Assembly (NCBI GenBank): GCA_050084985.1 | Contig: JBITNC010000001.1 | Span: 32,488,001-32,552,000, forward strand | Direction of reading: 5' to 3' | From: Nageia nagi | Taxonomy: Eukaryota; Pinophyta | Length of the DNA stretch: 64,000 bases | Part shown: piece by piece, positions 23,280-35,619 of the stretch | Layout: every line of letters begins with the position of its first letter | Numbering within the stretch: the first letter of the stretch is position 1 | Position numbers and translations under genes: made by a program | The notes under the pieces: model-generated | Database searches by the model: none | What the model saw: only the letters and a program-made list of their open reading frames with translations | Told to the model about the DNA's origin: nothing

Positions 23280-24080
23280 TTTTTTCTTAGTCTTATGATG
23301 ATATACCATGGTTAGATCCTTCATTTATTATGCACAATCTACCATTGAAAGAGGGTGTTAAGCCAATAAAAAAAAAACCTAGAAATATGCATCCTTCCAA
23401 GGCCTTATTAGTCAAAAAAGAGATAGAGAAATATTTTAATACCGATTTCATAAGGCCTATCGACTATTTTGATTGGATGGCTAATATTGTTCTTGTCTCC
23501 ATACCAATGGGTGAGATACAAGTATGTACAAATTGTCATGATATTAATAATGCTTATCCAAAAGATGATTTTCCATTGCCAAATATTGATATGATTATTG
23601 ATAGTATAGATGGTCATGATACATTATCATTTATTGATGGATTTTCTAGTTATAACCAAATTTTGATTAACCTTGTTGATCGACATAAAACAACTTTTAC
23701 TACCCCTTGGGGTAATTTTTGTTGTAAAGTTATGCCTTTTGGACTCAAAAATACAAGTGCTAAATATCAAAAAGAAATGTTCATCATGTTTCTTGAGCAC
23801 ATTCACAAAATAGTGGAGGTATATGTTGATGATATTCAAGTCAAATCCAAGTAAGGACAAGATAATATACAAATGCTTGAAGAGGTATTCACCATTTTGC
23901 AAAGATACAAACTACAACTTAAACCTTAAAAGTGTGTATTTGGAGTTACTTCTAGTAAATTATTAGAATTCATGGTTTCTAATAGAGGAATAGAAGTAGA
24001 TCCTAAAAAAATCAAAGCCATTGTTAGTATGCCTCCACCCAAAAACTTGAAATAATTAAGAAGCCTCTAAGGTAAAATAA
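23280..24080 (+). pseudogene. Tat-G plus-strand reverse transcriptase
   Basis: An open stretch 23330-23854 carries MHNLPLKEGVKPI, MHPSKALLVKKEIEKYF, FPLPNIDMIIDS, SFIDGFSSYNQI, TTFTTPWGNFCCKVMPFGLK and the active-site VEVYVDDIQVKSK. The YVDD box is intact. Further thumb/connection motifs (KCVFGV, EVDPKKIKAI) follow with stops. These are typical Tat-lineage RT motifs. Confidence 0.9.
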
Positions 24081-24740
24081 ATTTAGTTAGAAGGTTAATT
24101 CCCTAACTTAGAGATAAGTGTATACCATTCACTCATTTGCTTAAAAAGGATGTCAAATTTGTATGGGATGACAATTGTAAAATAGTATTTGAGGATATTA
24201 AATGATATTTACCTCATTCTCCCATCCTAGTCCCCATGGATTTTTAAAAACTTGCTAACTTATACATCTCAACCATATTATATGCACTAAGAATAATGAT
24301 TTATCAAAAAATACAAAAAATAAGGAAAGAGCCATCTATTATCTTAGCAAAACTTTGATTGATTATGACACTAGATACACTCCTATGGAAAAAAATTGCT
24401 ATGCTATTATCTTCACTATAGAAAAATGAGGTATTATTTATTATATTGCACTAAATTTGTTGTTATTCCTACTAACCCATTGAAATATCTTATGGATAAG
24501 TAACATTTATTAGGTAGAATTGCAAAGTGCCTGATGTTGTTACAAGAATTCAATATAAATATGGTAAAACAAAAATCTATTAAAGGCCAAGCAATCATAG
24601 ATTTGATAGCAAACATTTTCCTCAAGATAGAGAGGCAATTATACATGAAGAATTTCCAAATGAATTTCAAGGTTACCCATGATGATAGTAGCATGTATAA
24701 AGGCTTTAGGGATACCAATGATGTGACTTTGATGAGATCT
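24081..24740 (+). pseudogene. Tat-G plus-strand RNase H (Ty3 type), decayed
   Basis: Follows RT with GKINLVRRLIP, FTHLLKKDVKFVWDDNC and YLPHSPILVPMDF, then heavily stopped sequence; the end region reads AIIDLIANIF. Counterpart of minus 31780-31130. Confidence 0.7.
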
Positions 24741-24759
24741 CAATCCTTGATGATTACAT

Positions 24760-25150
24760 ATGTCTCACAAAAGATGAACTTACTTCTTGGACTTTGTATT
24801 TTGATGGGTTATAATGTTCTCACATTGCAGGAGTTGGTATTATTTTAGTATCCCATACAAATTGAGTAATTCCTATGGTGTACAAAATTGATTTTGATTT
24901 TACAAACAATATGGCTAAATATGAAGCATTGACATTAGGATTAAAAGTTGTTATCATTTTGAAAATTAAGAATATAGAGATATATGGGGATTCCCAACTT
25001 GTTGTTAATCAAATACAAGATTTCTTTGACACTACAAATGAAAATTTAAAACCTTATAGACTTGTACTAACTAATTTATTGGATTAGTTTGATAGATATA
25101 CTATTCAAAATATTCCAAGAGCTTATAATAGATATGCAGATGTAATGGTA
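24760..25150 (+). pseudogene. Tat-G plus-strand second RNase H (archaeal-like aRNH)
   Basis: Open stretch 24875-25087: IDFDFTNNMAKYEALTLGLK, IKNIEIYGDSQLVVNQIQ. The pattern TNN.AEYEAL...GDSQLV is the extra RNase H typical of Tat elements, here in its usual place between the first RNase H and the integrase. The first catalytic stretch (FDGS) lies in a shifted frame before 24875. Confidence 0.85.
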
Positions 25151-25369
25151 AGTGCAACTACACTAGTACCAATTGAAATCAAAGATGAAGAGACCATCCT
25201 AACAATTTATAAGTCAAGTTCTTCTTCTTAAATAGATCATATTGATAGGATTTAGGCTTGTTTTATTGTATAAGAGAATGATATTCAAAATTGGTATTGT
25301 GATATTTACAACTATTTGAAAAATTAAATACTTCTTGACAATTTTGATAGAAATGAAAAAGTGAGATTG

Positions 25370-26538
25370 AAAAGAATTACAATAAAATATGTGATCATTA
25401 GAGAAGTCTTGTATAGGAGATCATTTTATGGTGCATTTTTGAGATGCTTAACACAATATGAGATAGTTATTACCTTAGAACAATCTCATGATGGTCTATG
25501 TGGTGGTCACTTTCATGCAAAAGCACTATAGACCAAAATTTTGAGAATTGGATACTATTTGCCTACTATGGAAGAGGATTGTAAGGCTTATGTTAAAACT
25601 TGTTTTCAAGGTCAAAAACATGCAAATTTAAAGAAAAAACCTACCCAAGAGTTACATTCTATTATTTCTCCATGGCCATTCACTACTTGGGGCATAGATT
25701 TGATTGGTATGATTAATCCTCATTCTAGGGAGGGACACAAATTTATCATTATAGCTATAGAATTCACAACCAAGTTGGTGGAAGCAATCCTAATGAAATT
25801 ATTTACTCAACTTAAACTCATTTTATTTCTTACTAAAAACATCATCACAAGGTTTAGTGTACCACAAAGGTTAATAATGGAAAATGGACCAAATTTCAAA
25901 GGTAAAGACATGAAGGCTTTTTGTAAAAAGTGTCATATTGCATAAACTTTTCTTTCATCTATTACCCTCAAGGTAATGATCAAGCTAAAGCCAAAAATAA
26001 GAAAATCAAGAGCATACTTACCACAACATGGGATAAATACAAGAAATATTGGCATGAGAAATTGCCATATGCATTATGGGCATATAGAACCAATATCCAT
26101 ACCACCATTGGGGCAACACCATTTTCATTGGTATATGGAGATGAGGCTATTGTCCCACTTTAATTGGTGATTCCATCTCTTATAATTTCCTTACAAAATA
26201 ACATCTCCAATGAAGATGCACAAAAAATAAGGTTATAGTAGTTGGAATCATTAGATGAAAAAAGAATCAGAGCCATTAAACATCAGAAGGTATATCATGT
26301 AAAACTCAAGAGAGCATTTATTAAGAAGATCAAAGAAAAAGAATTCAAAATAGGGGATTTAGTGTTGAAAGAAAACATCAACAAAACAAAAATAAATGAT
26401 GAAGCAAAAGGCAAGTTTGATCCCAATTGGTTGGGCCCACATGTTGTAATTAATGCAATAGGATCATGTGCATATAGACTATCATCCATGGAAGGAAAAG
26501 AAGAACCAAAAAAATTCAATTCTATCCATTTTAAATGA
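25370..26538 (+). pseudogene. Tat-G plus-strand integrase
   Basis: Zinc-binding region degraded (TCFQGQKHAN; the minus copy keeps CLQCQKHAN). The core reads PFTTWGIDLIGMINPHSREG with the first Asp, but the second catalytic Asp reads Glu (MENGPNFKG) and the third position is QAKAKNKKIKSIL. The C-terminal domain at 26242-26538 ends PNWLGPHVVINAIGSCAYRL. Frames change at least twice (25541, 25930, 26242). No chromodomain seen. Confidence 0.88.
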
Positions 26539-28190
26539 TTCTATGCTTAAAAAAAAAAGCATCATGCCTTATAAAATACTGAATTCATAAGCAATGAAAT
26601 GCAAATGTTTTTTTTGAAAAATATGAAAAATCCCATGATGCTAGCGATATGTAATGCAAGCAGGATGACATCAATGTGGTAAAAAAAAATGAAGAACAAA
26701 GGAACATAAGAAGTATTATATCTCCTTCTAAAATTCACTCTACATTCTATGCTACATTTCTCATAACTCTAAATAGCACTGCTCTCTTCCATATGTTGTT
26801 GATTCATGACTATTACCCAAATGATGATGTGGTGGATTTAGGTTGTTGTATGTTTCATGCATGTGACAAGATGGCTTCCCTTACCCCCTTTTTTAACTTC
26901 AGCTAGGGGCAATCTCATATTCAATTATAAGTATGATGGATTAGCATACTTTGCCTATTAGAAGGTAAAATAATTTTATTTTAGCCAAATTTAGGGATTC
27001 CAATGACCTCAATGGTGTAAAAGACTATTCCCACAATGCTAGCGGTGTGACGAATAAACAAAAGAGAGACAAAAAAGAGAATTAACATTTCAAATATCTT
27101 CAAATCATAGACATAAAATGTATTATTATCAATGGCCAATGACATGGCTAGTGAGAGTTCACTCACTTAAAAGAAAATAGATGATAAAGTCATGAGCAAG
27201 TTCTTGACATTAATTCATCATCAATGGATGATGCAAATTACTATGTATCCATATGTTTTTTTTATTTGAACCAATCCAAAGGATAATATATTTAGATCAT
27301 AGACATAAAAATGTATGATCATCAACTACCAACAACATAGCTAGTGAGAGTTCACTCACTTAAAATAAAATTGGTCATACAACCATGAGCAAGTTGTTGA
27401 TATTGATTCATCATCAATGTATGATGCAACTTACTATGTATCTATATGATTTTTTCTTTGAACCAATCCAAATCATACTATTTTTTGATCATAGACATAA
27501 AAAATGTATGATCAACAATGGTCAATGATACGACTAGTAAGAGTTCACTCACTTAAAAGATACATTGACGATGTAGTCATAAGTATATTGCTAACATTGA
27601 TTCATTCTCAATGGATGATGCAACTCACTATGCATCCACCATATTATATGATTGATATTTCATTGCAAGTTTTTACATCCTAAAGAGTAGAAGAAAATAC
27701 ATAGATTTCCATGCCATTGGTGTCATGCATATTGTTCCTACACAATCAGCAACATCCATTTCATCATCATTCCATCTCAATCAAAGTAGATTCTCTCTAT
27801 TTCAAAGCATGAATGTAAATGTCAATGGTTCCTGAGTATCAAATTTTTTTTGGAATGAATAGATTAATATTTGAAGTAGTACAAGGGGAAAATACACATT
27901 TTCCATCTCCAAAATTGGATATGGGATCATACAACTACTTGGTAGCATAGTCATTTCCATCATCTACACAACAACATTCCTAGAAAGAGATTCTTCATCA
28001 GATTTGTCCTTGGTTGCACCATTCAAGGATATTTCTTGGGGCATCCAAGATAAAAGGGGGTATTAAGGGACCCTCATCATCATCATCAACAACAACAAGG
28101 GATAATAAAATAAAGAGTTCAAATTTCTCAAAAAAATTTCTTCTACACTTCTTCTTTGGAAATGTATTTTTATTGCTTTAATGACACCTC
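26539..28190 (+). repeat. Tat-G plus-strand 3' noncoding region with hairpin repeats
   Basis: Holds a short conserved frame (26676-26906), then three repeat units of roughly 180 bp with the hairpin motif (near 27145, 27337 and 27525), then unique sequence up to the polypurine tract. Reverse complements of this region occur five more times in the complex. Confidence 0.78.
26676..26906 (+). CDS. Short conserved frame downstream of Tat-G integrase, copy 1
   Basis: 76 codons. From codon 13 on it aligns without gaps to the minus-strand copy at 29074-28868: SIISP, then YATFLITLNSTALFHMLLIH against YATFLATLNSIALFHMLSIH, YYPND, VVDLGC, MFHACDKM and SLTPFFNF. Not a family I recognise; no signal peptide or transmembrane segment is convincing. 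It may be a small accessory ORF of the element or simply noncoding DNA that kept a frame by chance. Confidence 0.35.
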   Translation: MVKKNEEQRNIRSIISPSKIHSTFYATFLITLNSTALFHMLLIHDYYPNDDVVDLGCCMFHACDKMASLTPFFNFS

Positions 28191-28204
28191 CAAAGAGGGG
28201 CAAA
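28191..28204 (+). other. Tat-G polypurine tract
   Basis: AAAGAGGGGCAAA-type sequence directly before the TGTAGATGCC start of the LTR at 28205. Confidence 0.75.
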
Positions 28205-28830
28205 TGTAGATGCCTAAAAATAAATTATTATTTATTAAATAATTCATTTTAGATCATCAATGATGTATTATGTAAAAAGGGTTAAATAATACCCTAAGTT
28301 ATGTCAAAGCTATGAAATATGACTAGTGGACCCTTGTGGCATGTACAAGGAGTCAAAAAAGTCAAAGTCATGTAAACTTTTATCATATATATAGGCTTCA
28401 AAGATGACCTAAAACACATCCACATGATCTAAGGGAATCATCTCTAAAATAAAGGTCATGGGAAAATTTATATGAGGAGGACTCTAGAGAGACTCTAGCA
28501 CATGTTACATCACTTTATTATGCACAAATATTATTATTCTTTCATTCACTCATCATCACATTATTTATTGCATCTATTATATTACTTATCCTAAGCCATC
28601 ATCGATGTGCCAAGTATAGGATGCCAATGACATGTAATTGTATGAATGTATGCTTGTCTTTTATGTATATTTATCTTAATGAAATGAACATGCGATATAA
28701 TTAAACATAAGTATCTTTTTGTTATACTTTATTATGATATTTTAGATATATGCATCAATAAGAAATAAGTATACCATTAGTGCATTAATTAACCCTCATA
28801 AATAATTAATTACATTATTTTGAGACTACA
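28205..28830 (+). repeat. Tat-G LTR 3 (forward), centre of the inverted pair
   Basis: 626 bp, TGTAGATGCC...GAGACTACA, with the polypurine tract before it, so it is the 3' LTR of the plus-strand pol. It is followed by TTTTG and then by the truncated 3' noncoding region of the minus-strand copy from about 28836. Confidence 0.9.
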
Positions 28831-28867
28831 TTTTGTTGATTCATCATACTTATAGATGAATATGAGA

Positions 28868-29074
28868 TTAACCCCAATTGAAGTTAAAAAAGGGGGTAAG
28901 GGAAGTCATCTTGTCACATGCATGAAACATGTGGCAACCCAAATCCACCACATTATCATTTGGGTAATAGTTATGAATTGACAACATATGAAAGAGAGCA
29001 ATGCTATTTAGAGTTGCAAGAAATGTAGCATAACATGTAGAGTTTAGTTTATAAGGGGAGATAATACTTATCAT
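28868..29074 (-). CDS. Short conserved frame downstream of Tat-G integrase, copy 2
   Basis: 68 codons on the minus strand: MISIISPYKLNSTCYATF, ALFHMLSIHNYYPNDNVVD, MFHACDKMTSLTPFFNFNWG. Same relative position after the integrase as copy 1, with the frame kept while the neighbouring pol genes have many stops. Function unknown. Confidence 0.35.
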   Translation of the reverse strand: MISIISPYKLNSTCYATFLATLNSIALFHMLSIHNYYPNDNVVDLGCHMFHACDKMTSLTPFFNFNWG

Positions 29075-29269
29075 GTTCCTTTGTTTTAATTTTTTTTTAT
29101 GATCAATTTTTATTTTTTTATTTTTATTTATTTATTTTTTTGGCCACATCGCTATCAGCCTATTTGTAGTGCACACTACTAACATCATGGGATTTTTTGT
29201 ATTTTTTTTTTAAAATTTTACATACCCTTGGTCATGAATTTAATGTTTTAAGGGCATAGCACTATCATT

Positions 29270-30430
29270 TTTAAGCATAGAATCATTTAATATGGATAGC
29301 ATTTGAATATCTTTGGTTCTTGTTTACCATCCATGGATGATAGTCTATATGCACTTGATCTTATTATATCAATTACAACATATGGGCCCAACCAATTGGG
29401 ATAAAACTTGCCTTTTGCTTCATCATTTGCTATTATTTTATTTATATTTTATTTCAACACTAAATCCTCTATTTTAAATTCTTTTAGTTTGATCTTCTTA
29501 CCAAATGCTCTCTTGAGTTTTGCATGATTTACCTTTTGATGTTCAATGGTTTTTATTCTTTTTTCATCTAATGATTCCAACTGCTACAACCTTGCTTTTT
29601 GTGCATCTTCATTAGAGATGTAACCATGTAAGGAAATTCTAAGAGATGAAATCTCTAATTCAAGTGGGATAATAGTCTCATCTCCATATACCAATGAAAA
29701 TGGTGTTGCCCCAATGGTAGTATAGATACTGGTTCTATATGCATATGATAATTGCTCATACTAATATTTCTTGTATTTATCCCATGTTTTGGAAAGTATG
29801 CTTTTGATTTTATTATTTATGGCTTCATCTTGACCATTACCTTGAGAGTAATATATGAAAGAAAAGGTTTGTATAATATGACACTTTTTACAAAAAGCCT
29901 TCATGTCTTTACCTTCAAAATTTGGGCCATTATGCATTATCAACCTTTATGTTACACCAAACTTTGTCATGATGTTTTCAATGAGAAATGAAATGACTTT
30001 AGGTTGAGTGAATGATTTCATTATGATTGCTTCCACCAACTTGATGGTGAATTCTATAGCTGTAATGATAAATTTATTTCCCTTCCTAGAATGAGAATTA
30101 ATCATACTAATTAAATCTATGCCCCAACTAGCGAATGGTCATGGAAAAATAATAGAATGTAACTCTTGGGTAGGTTGTTTCTCTAAATTTGCATGTTTTT
30201 GACATTGTAAACAAGTTTTAACATGAGCCTTACAATCCTCTTCCATAGTAGGCCAATAGTATCCAATTCTCAAAATTTTGGTGTATAGTGCTTTTGCATG
30301 AAAGTGAACACCACATAGACCATCATGAGCTTGTTCTAAGGTAGTATATATATCATAATGTGTTGAAAATATAAAAAATGCACCATCAAATTATCTCCTA
30401 TACAATACTTCTCCAATGATCACATATTTT
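29270..30430 (-). pseudogene. Tat-G minus-strand integrase
   Basis: Minus-strand order: HYDIYTTLEQAHDGLCG, HFHAKALYTKILRIGYYWPT, the zinc region CKAHVKTCLQCQKHAN, the core FASWGIDLISMIN (first Asp), MHNGPNFEGKDMKAF (Asp now His), QDEAINNKIKSILSKTWDK, TIGATPFSLVYGDE, and the C-terminus NWLGPYVVIDIIRSSAYRLS. Better preserved than the plus copy in the zinc site, but stops and a lost catalytic Asp make it dead. Confidence 0.88.
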
Positions 30431-30639
30431 ACTCTAGTTCTTTTCAATCTCACTTTTTCTTGTCTATCAAAATTGTCAAGAAGTATTTGATTTTTCAAAT
30501 AAATGTAAATATCATAGTACCAATTTTGAAAATCATTCTCTTTTATAATAATATAAGCTTTAATCTCATCCATATGACATATGTAATAAGGATAACTTAA
30601 TTACAAATTGTGAGGATGGTCTCTTCATCTTCGATTTCA

Positions 30640-31090
30640 ATTGGTACTAGTGTAGCTGCACTTGCCATTGCATCCACGTATCTGTTATTAGCTCTTAGAA
30701 TATTCTAAATAGTATATCTATTAAAATGATCCAATAAATGAATCACTACAATTTTTTAAGGTTTTAAATTTTCATGATAAGTGTCAAAGAAATCTTGTAT
30801 TTAATTGATAACAAGTTGGGAATCCCCATATATCTCTATATTCTTAATTTTCAAAATGATATCTTTCAATCCTAATATCAATTCTTCATATTCAACCATA
30901 TTATTTTTTAAATCAAAAGCAAGCTTGTATGCCATCAAGCTTACTTGATTTGTAGTGGATACTAAAATAATACCTGCTCTTGATTCATAAGAACATTTTG
31001 ACCCATCAAAATACAAAGTCCAAGAAGTAAGTTCATGTTCCATGAGACATATGTAGTCATCAGGGATTGAGATCTCATCAAAGTCACATC
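30640..31090 (-). pseudogene. Tat-G minus-strand second RNase H (aRNH)
   Basis: Open stretch 31043-30801: LTSWTLYFDGSKCSYESRAG (first Asp), NNMVEYEELILGLKDI (Glu), IEIYGDSQLVIN (Asp). All three early catalytic acids of the domain are visible. It continues with stops toward 30640. Confidence 0.87.
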
Positions 31091-31129
31091 ATTGGTGTCC
31101 CTAAAGCCTTTTTGCACATCATTGGCATC

Positions 31130-31780
31130 ATGTAACACCTTGAAATTCATCTAAAAATTCTATATGGATAATTGGCTCTCCTTTTAGAGGAAAATATGCT
31201 ATCAAATCTGTGATTGCTTGGCCTTTAATAGATTTTTGTTTTACCATATTTATATCAAATTCCTGTAACAACATTAGCCACTTTGCAAGTCTACTTGATA
31301 AATATTTCTTAGTCACAATATATTTCAATGGTTTAATATGAATAACAATGAATATAGTGCAATATAATAAATAATGCTTCAATTTTTCAATAGTGAAGAT
31401 AATAGGATGGCAAATGTTTTCCATAGGAGTGTATCTAGTCTCATAATAAATCAAAGTTTTGCGAAGATAAAGATGGATCTTTCTTTATTTTCTATATCTT
31501 TTTGAAAAACCATTATTACTAGTGGATATAATGTGGATGAGATGTATAAGTAAGAAAGTTTTGAAAAATCCATGGGGACTAAGATGGGAGAATGAAGTAA
31601 ATATTGTTTGATATCCTCAAATACTTTTTGACAATTATCATCCCATACAAATTTGACATCCTTTTTAAGAAAATGAGTGAATGGCCTACATTTATCTCCA
31701 AGTTGGTAAATTAACCTTCTAACTAAATTTATTTTACCTTGGAGGCTTCTTAATTGTTTCACATTTTTGGGTGGAGGCAT
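31130..31780 (-). pseudogene. Tat-G minus-strand RNase H (Ty3 type)
   Basis: Open stretches 31780-31451 (GKINLVRRLIYQL, THFLKKDVKFVWDDNCQ, VFEDIKQYLLHSPILVPM) and 31454-31128 (YETRYTPMENICHPIIF, SSRLAKWLMLLQEFDINMV, KGQAITDLIAYF). Two frames; otherwise well preserved. Confidence 0.83.
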
Positions 31781-32520
31781 ACTAATAATGGCTTTGAATT
31801 TTTTAGGATCTACTTCTATTACTCTATTAAAAACTATGAATACTAATAATTTACCAGAAATAACTCCAAATGCACACTTTTAAGGTTTAACTCATAGTTT
31901 GTACCTTTGCAAAATGGTGAATACCTCTTCATGCATTTGTAAATGATCTTGTTCTTTCTTGTATTTAACTAGAATATCATCAATGTATACCTCCATGATT
32001 TTGTGAATGTGCTCACGAAACATGGTGACCATTGCTCTTTGATATGTAGCACCTACATTTTTAAGTCCAAAAGGTATAACCGTTAAATAAAAATTACCCC
32101 AAGGGTAGCAACATTTATTTTATATTGATCAGTAAGGTTAATAAAAATTTGGTTATAATTAGAAAATCCATCTATAAATGATAATGTATGATGACTAGCT
32201 GTACTATCAACAATCATATCAATAGTTGGTAATGGAAAATTATATTTTTGATAAGCATTATTAATATCATCAAAATTCATACATACCCATATTTCACCTA
32301 TTAGTTTGGAGATAGGAACACCATTAGCCATCCAATAAAAATAGTCAATAGGCCTTTTGAAAATAGCATTCAAATATTTCTCTATCTCTTTTTTGACTAA
32401 TAAGGCCTTGGAAGGATGCATATTTCTAAGATTTTGTTTGATTGTCTTGAAACCCTTTTTAAATGGTAGATTATGCATAATAAATGAGGGATCTAATCTT
32501 GGATATCATCAAAAGGCTAA
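31770..32520 (-). pseudogene. Tat-G minus-strand reverse transcriptase
   Basis: 32478-32083 open: MHNLPFKKGFKTI, MHPSKALLVKKEIEKYL, NFPLPTIDMIVDS, SFIDGFSNYNQI. The active site near 31985 reads MEVYIDDILVKYK, so YIDD is intact. It diverges considerably from the plus copy at protein level, with independent stops in each. Confidence 0.9.
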
Positions 32521-33419
32521 GAAAAATTCTTAGAATGCTCAATAAACTTGTTTCGTACCTTTCTTATTTTGGAAGAGGTAGAACTATTTCAATTTGTAAT
32601 AATCTCTCATCATCCAAAGTGCCAATATTGATGTGTATCAACTACTCTTATGGATATGTAAGATCATTTTTATGTAATAAGGAAGGTAATTATTCTATGT
32701 TTGGTATTTCATTCTTATCTATATCTAATGGTTGAACCTACAATACTTTATAAAAATTAATCTCTTGACCAAAATAAGCATATTCATTAAGTATATAATT
32801 TGGTTAACAAAGCATATTCATTAAGTATATAATTTAGTTAACATTTCTTATTAGATTTGGGCAATTTTGAATGTCCCGCCAAGTATTCAAAAAGATCATC
32901 ATTTGTACTAAAATAATCAAACTCAAGAGGTATAGAATCATCGATCCATGTATGTACATCTATATCATCTGACAAATCTATTAAATTGCATTCTTTGACA
33001 AACTTAATAGGACCCCATTTCTATTTTACTTGCCCATAATTACCTAAGCTTGTTTGGTCATTTGAGTCTTAGAGGTATCAAGGAAAGTAGGCATTCTTGA
33101 TTTAGATTTTCCTGAATTCCCCTTTGTATTTGTTATTTTTAAACATGTACTTGTGAACAAATGAAGAGGGAAAGATTTTACCCGGTCCAAAAGATGATGG
33201 TATGTTGTCTAATTTGTCTTTTTTGATAAGGTAGAGTAAGATTGGTCACTGTTGCCCTCATTTTCACACTATTGGTAGCCTGTTGGTAGAATAGCATGTC
33301 ATTGATATCCTTCAATAGATAATATATTAAGCTATCCCAAGTCTTTGAAAGATGTAAATGAATTTGTATCATCAATTTTTTAGGTTCCCATGCCTATGTT
33401 TGTGGTCTACATCTAATTT
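32521..33419 (-). pseudogene. Tat-G minus-strand linker between protease and RT
   Basis: Counterpart of 22433-23279, with shared landmarks around the WID-DSIPLEF region and a CNLIDLSDDIDV-like stretch. Many stops. It contains a local duplication of the CATATTCATTAAGTATATAA segment near 32780-32835. Confidence 0.5.
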
Positions 33420-34106
33420 TCATTATTGACCTCTAGTGTGGGGTATTCCAAGGGTTTTATCTCATATCATGGTGGTAGCTTCATAAATTCTTCCAAATTA
33501 GTAACATTGGATAGTGCATATGGTTTAGGATCTCCCATGACTATATGTACTTCACCTTGGAATTCAAACTTTAATCTACCATGTAGTGTTGAAGGGACTG
33601 TATCCATGTCATGAATCCAAGGTCTTCCCAAGAGCATGTTATATGATAATTTGGACTCTACAACTTGAAACTTGTTGCTATAGTCCTAACATTTATAGTA
33701 ATCATGAGTGTAACTATTCCCATAGGTTGAAGGTAGCTTCTTCTAAGGGAGGAATCTTAAGACATTTTTCTAGCAATTGCATTAACAAATGATTAGAGCA
33801 TACATTTATGGTAGACCCATTATCTACCATTTTTCATTTAAATTACCATGTATAAGTCATAAGTGTGATATATAAAGCTAAACATTCAACTAATAGTTCT
33901 TGATTAAGCTTTTCAAATTTGTAAAAAGAAATAGCATCACATTCCTTAATGGTTCTATTTTTTTTAGAAAACATAGCAGCTAAAATATTAGTAGGGATAG
34001 TTTCATTTTTTAATAAATCATATAATATATCCCTATGAACTAGAGATGTAGAAATGAGATCATATAAAATAATTTTAGCAGGTGTATTTTTCAATTGATC
34101 AATCAT
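33420..34106 (-). pseudogene. Tat-G minus-strand protease with upstream domain
   Basis: Minus 34106-33843 is open: MIDQLKNTPAKIILYDLIST, VHRDILYDLLKNETIPTNIL, ALYITLMTY. This is the segment that precedes the protease in Tat elements (KTPA.IS...L...SP.HR). The active site follows as VDNGSTINVCS, then IPPLEEATF and the LLG-RPWIHDMDTVPSTLH region. Intact catalytic DNGS, unlike the plus copy. Confidence 0.82.
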
Positions 34107-34772
34107 GCTATAAACTTTAGGATCATGAGTAATTCTTACTTATTTAGTAATGATTAGATTTGGAAGTTGGTGTGGCCATCCTGTTATTAAGTTGGCACAA
34201 ACCTCCTTGTAAATAGAAATGGTGTTGATTGTATCTCCTTAGTTAGAAATACATTCAATAATTAAATACCTTTTTTTCCATAAGCTCCAATATTGCAACT
34301 TTTAATGTCTTGAAAAAGTTTGTAGCATGTCATTTTCATTGATGGTAAGTACAATGGGCATAAAAGCATTCCATAGGAGTATTATCATCTTGGTAAGAAT
34401 GCTCAAGGGGATGTCAAAGTCCTCTTTTCCTTAGATCCCTTAAAATAATGCATGGTTGTACTAGAAATGTATAGGAATATTCTTTTATGGTTTGAGATCT
34501 TTGCATATTTTGAGGGGAATTAGGTCTATTTTCCATATGTATTGGTTTTTATTCTTTCTTTGCATATGTTTTTCTAGTGTCTAATATAAAGGGGTTATGT
34601 GCATATTTAACCTCAAATAAAGCTAACAATGCCTTCTCTTTCTATAATAATCATTGGAATAATACTCCAAAACTAATATCTTTAGTACTAGAACCATGCA
34701 AATTAAGAATAGGTACAATAGATTCATGAAAAATAGCATAAATTTCATGTTCATCTAATTTACTTTGAATAT
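34107..34772 (-). pseudogene. Tat-G minus-strand gag to protease linker
   Basis: Degenerate minus-strand sequence between the gag core and the protease region, with many stops. No clear zinc knuckle can be read. Confidence 0.45.
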
Positions 34773-35619
34773 ATTACCATACCTTTTGAAGCATGGAACA
34801 TACTTCTCTAGGGTTTCATTGCCTCCTTATCGAATTACACATAACTCAAATACATTGCTTTGCTCCTTAATGTTATGCTTGTATTGGCCTATGAACACTT
34901 TGACTAAGGTCTTGAAAGAATATATCAAATTACTTGGTAGAGTGTAGAACCATGGACTAGCATCCCCTTTCATATTCCTTGGAAAGAATTTTGCCATAAA
35001 TCTCTCCTCCAACCCTAGATTCAACAAGTATTCCTCCTGAAAGCCAAAGAGATGTTGTTTGGGATCTTATTTGCTGCTAAACATCTCGAACATGGTGGCC
35101 TTATGATTAGGTGGTAGGGGAAGTTATGGATATCATCTATCAAGGGTAAAGTGAATATGCCATCATATTCATCTAGATTTTGTGGTTGTGAGGGGTGCTT
35201 GATAGAAAATGTTAGCTTATGTATATTAGAGAGATATTTCATTTTGATAAGAAGTATAATTCATTTATATATAGATCAAATGTACTATGATTTATCATTA
35301 TCGTAGATAATGTCATTCAATAATGGAGAGAGTACAAAATATGTAAAAAGATGCTGGTTCTACCTAGAAATAATATGTGAGATAAAATTGATATTAGTTT
35401 CAAGTATGCAATTAATTATTTATGGGGGTTAATTAATGCACAATTGATCTACTTGTTTCTTATGGAATATGGCAATAACACATAATAGAAAGATTCTTAT
35501 GTTTAATTATATCACCTTTTTATTCCATTAAGATAAACATAAATAAAAGAAAAGCTTACATTCATTCAATTGCATGCCATTGGCATCCTATACTTGGTAC
35601 ACCATTGATGGCCTAAGAT
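34773..35619 (-). pseudogene. Tat-G minus-strand gag core with truncated LTR, copy A
   Basis: 35027-34827 open: LNLGLEERFMAKFFPRNMKG, DASPWFYTLPSNLIYSF, VKVFIGQYKHNIKEQSNVF, the Ty3 gag (Retrotrans_gag) core. Upstream (35242-35021) QPQNLDEYDGIF, IHNFPYHLIIR. It differs from copies B-D between 35196 and 35392, where it has unrelated sequence, and ends in an LTR fragment (about 35393-35619). Confidence 0.8.

Noticed and set aside
33426-33614. Plus-strand open frame (62 codons)
   Set aside because: Antisense of the Tat-G minus-strand protease end. The same shadow appears as a minus-strand frame at 22426-22232.
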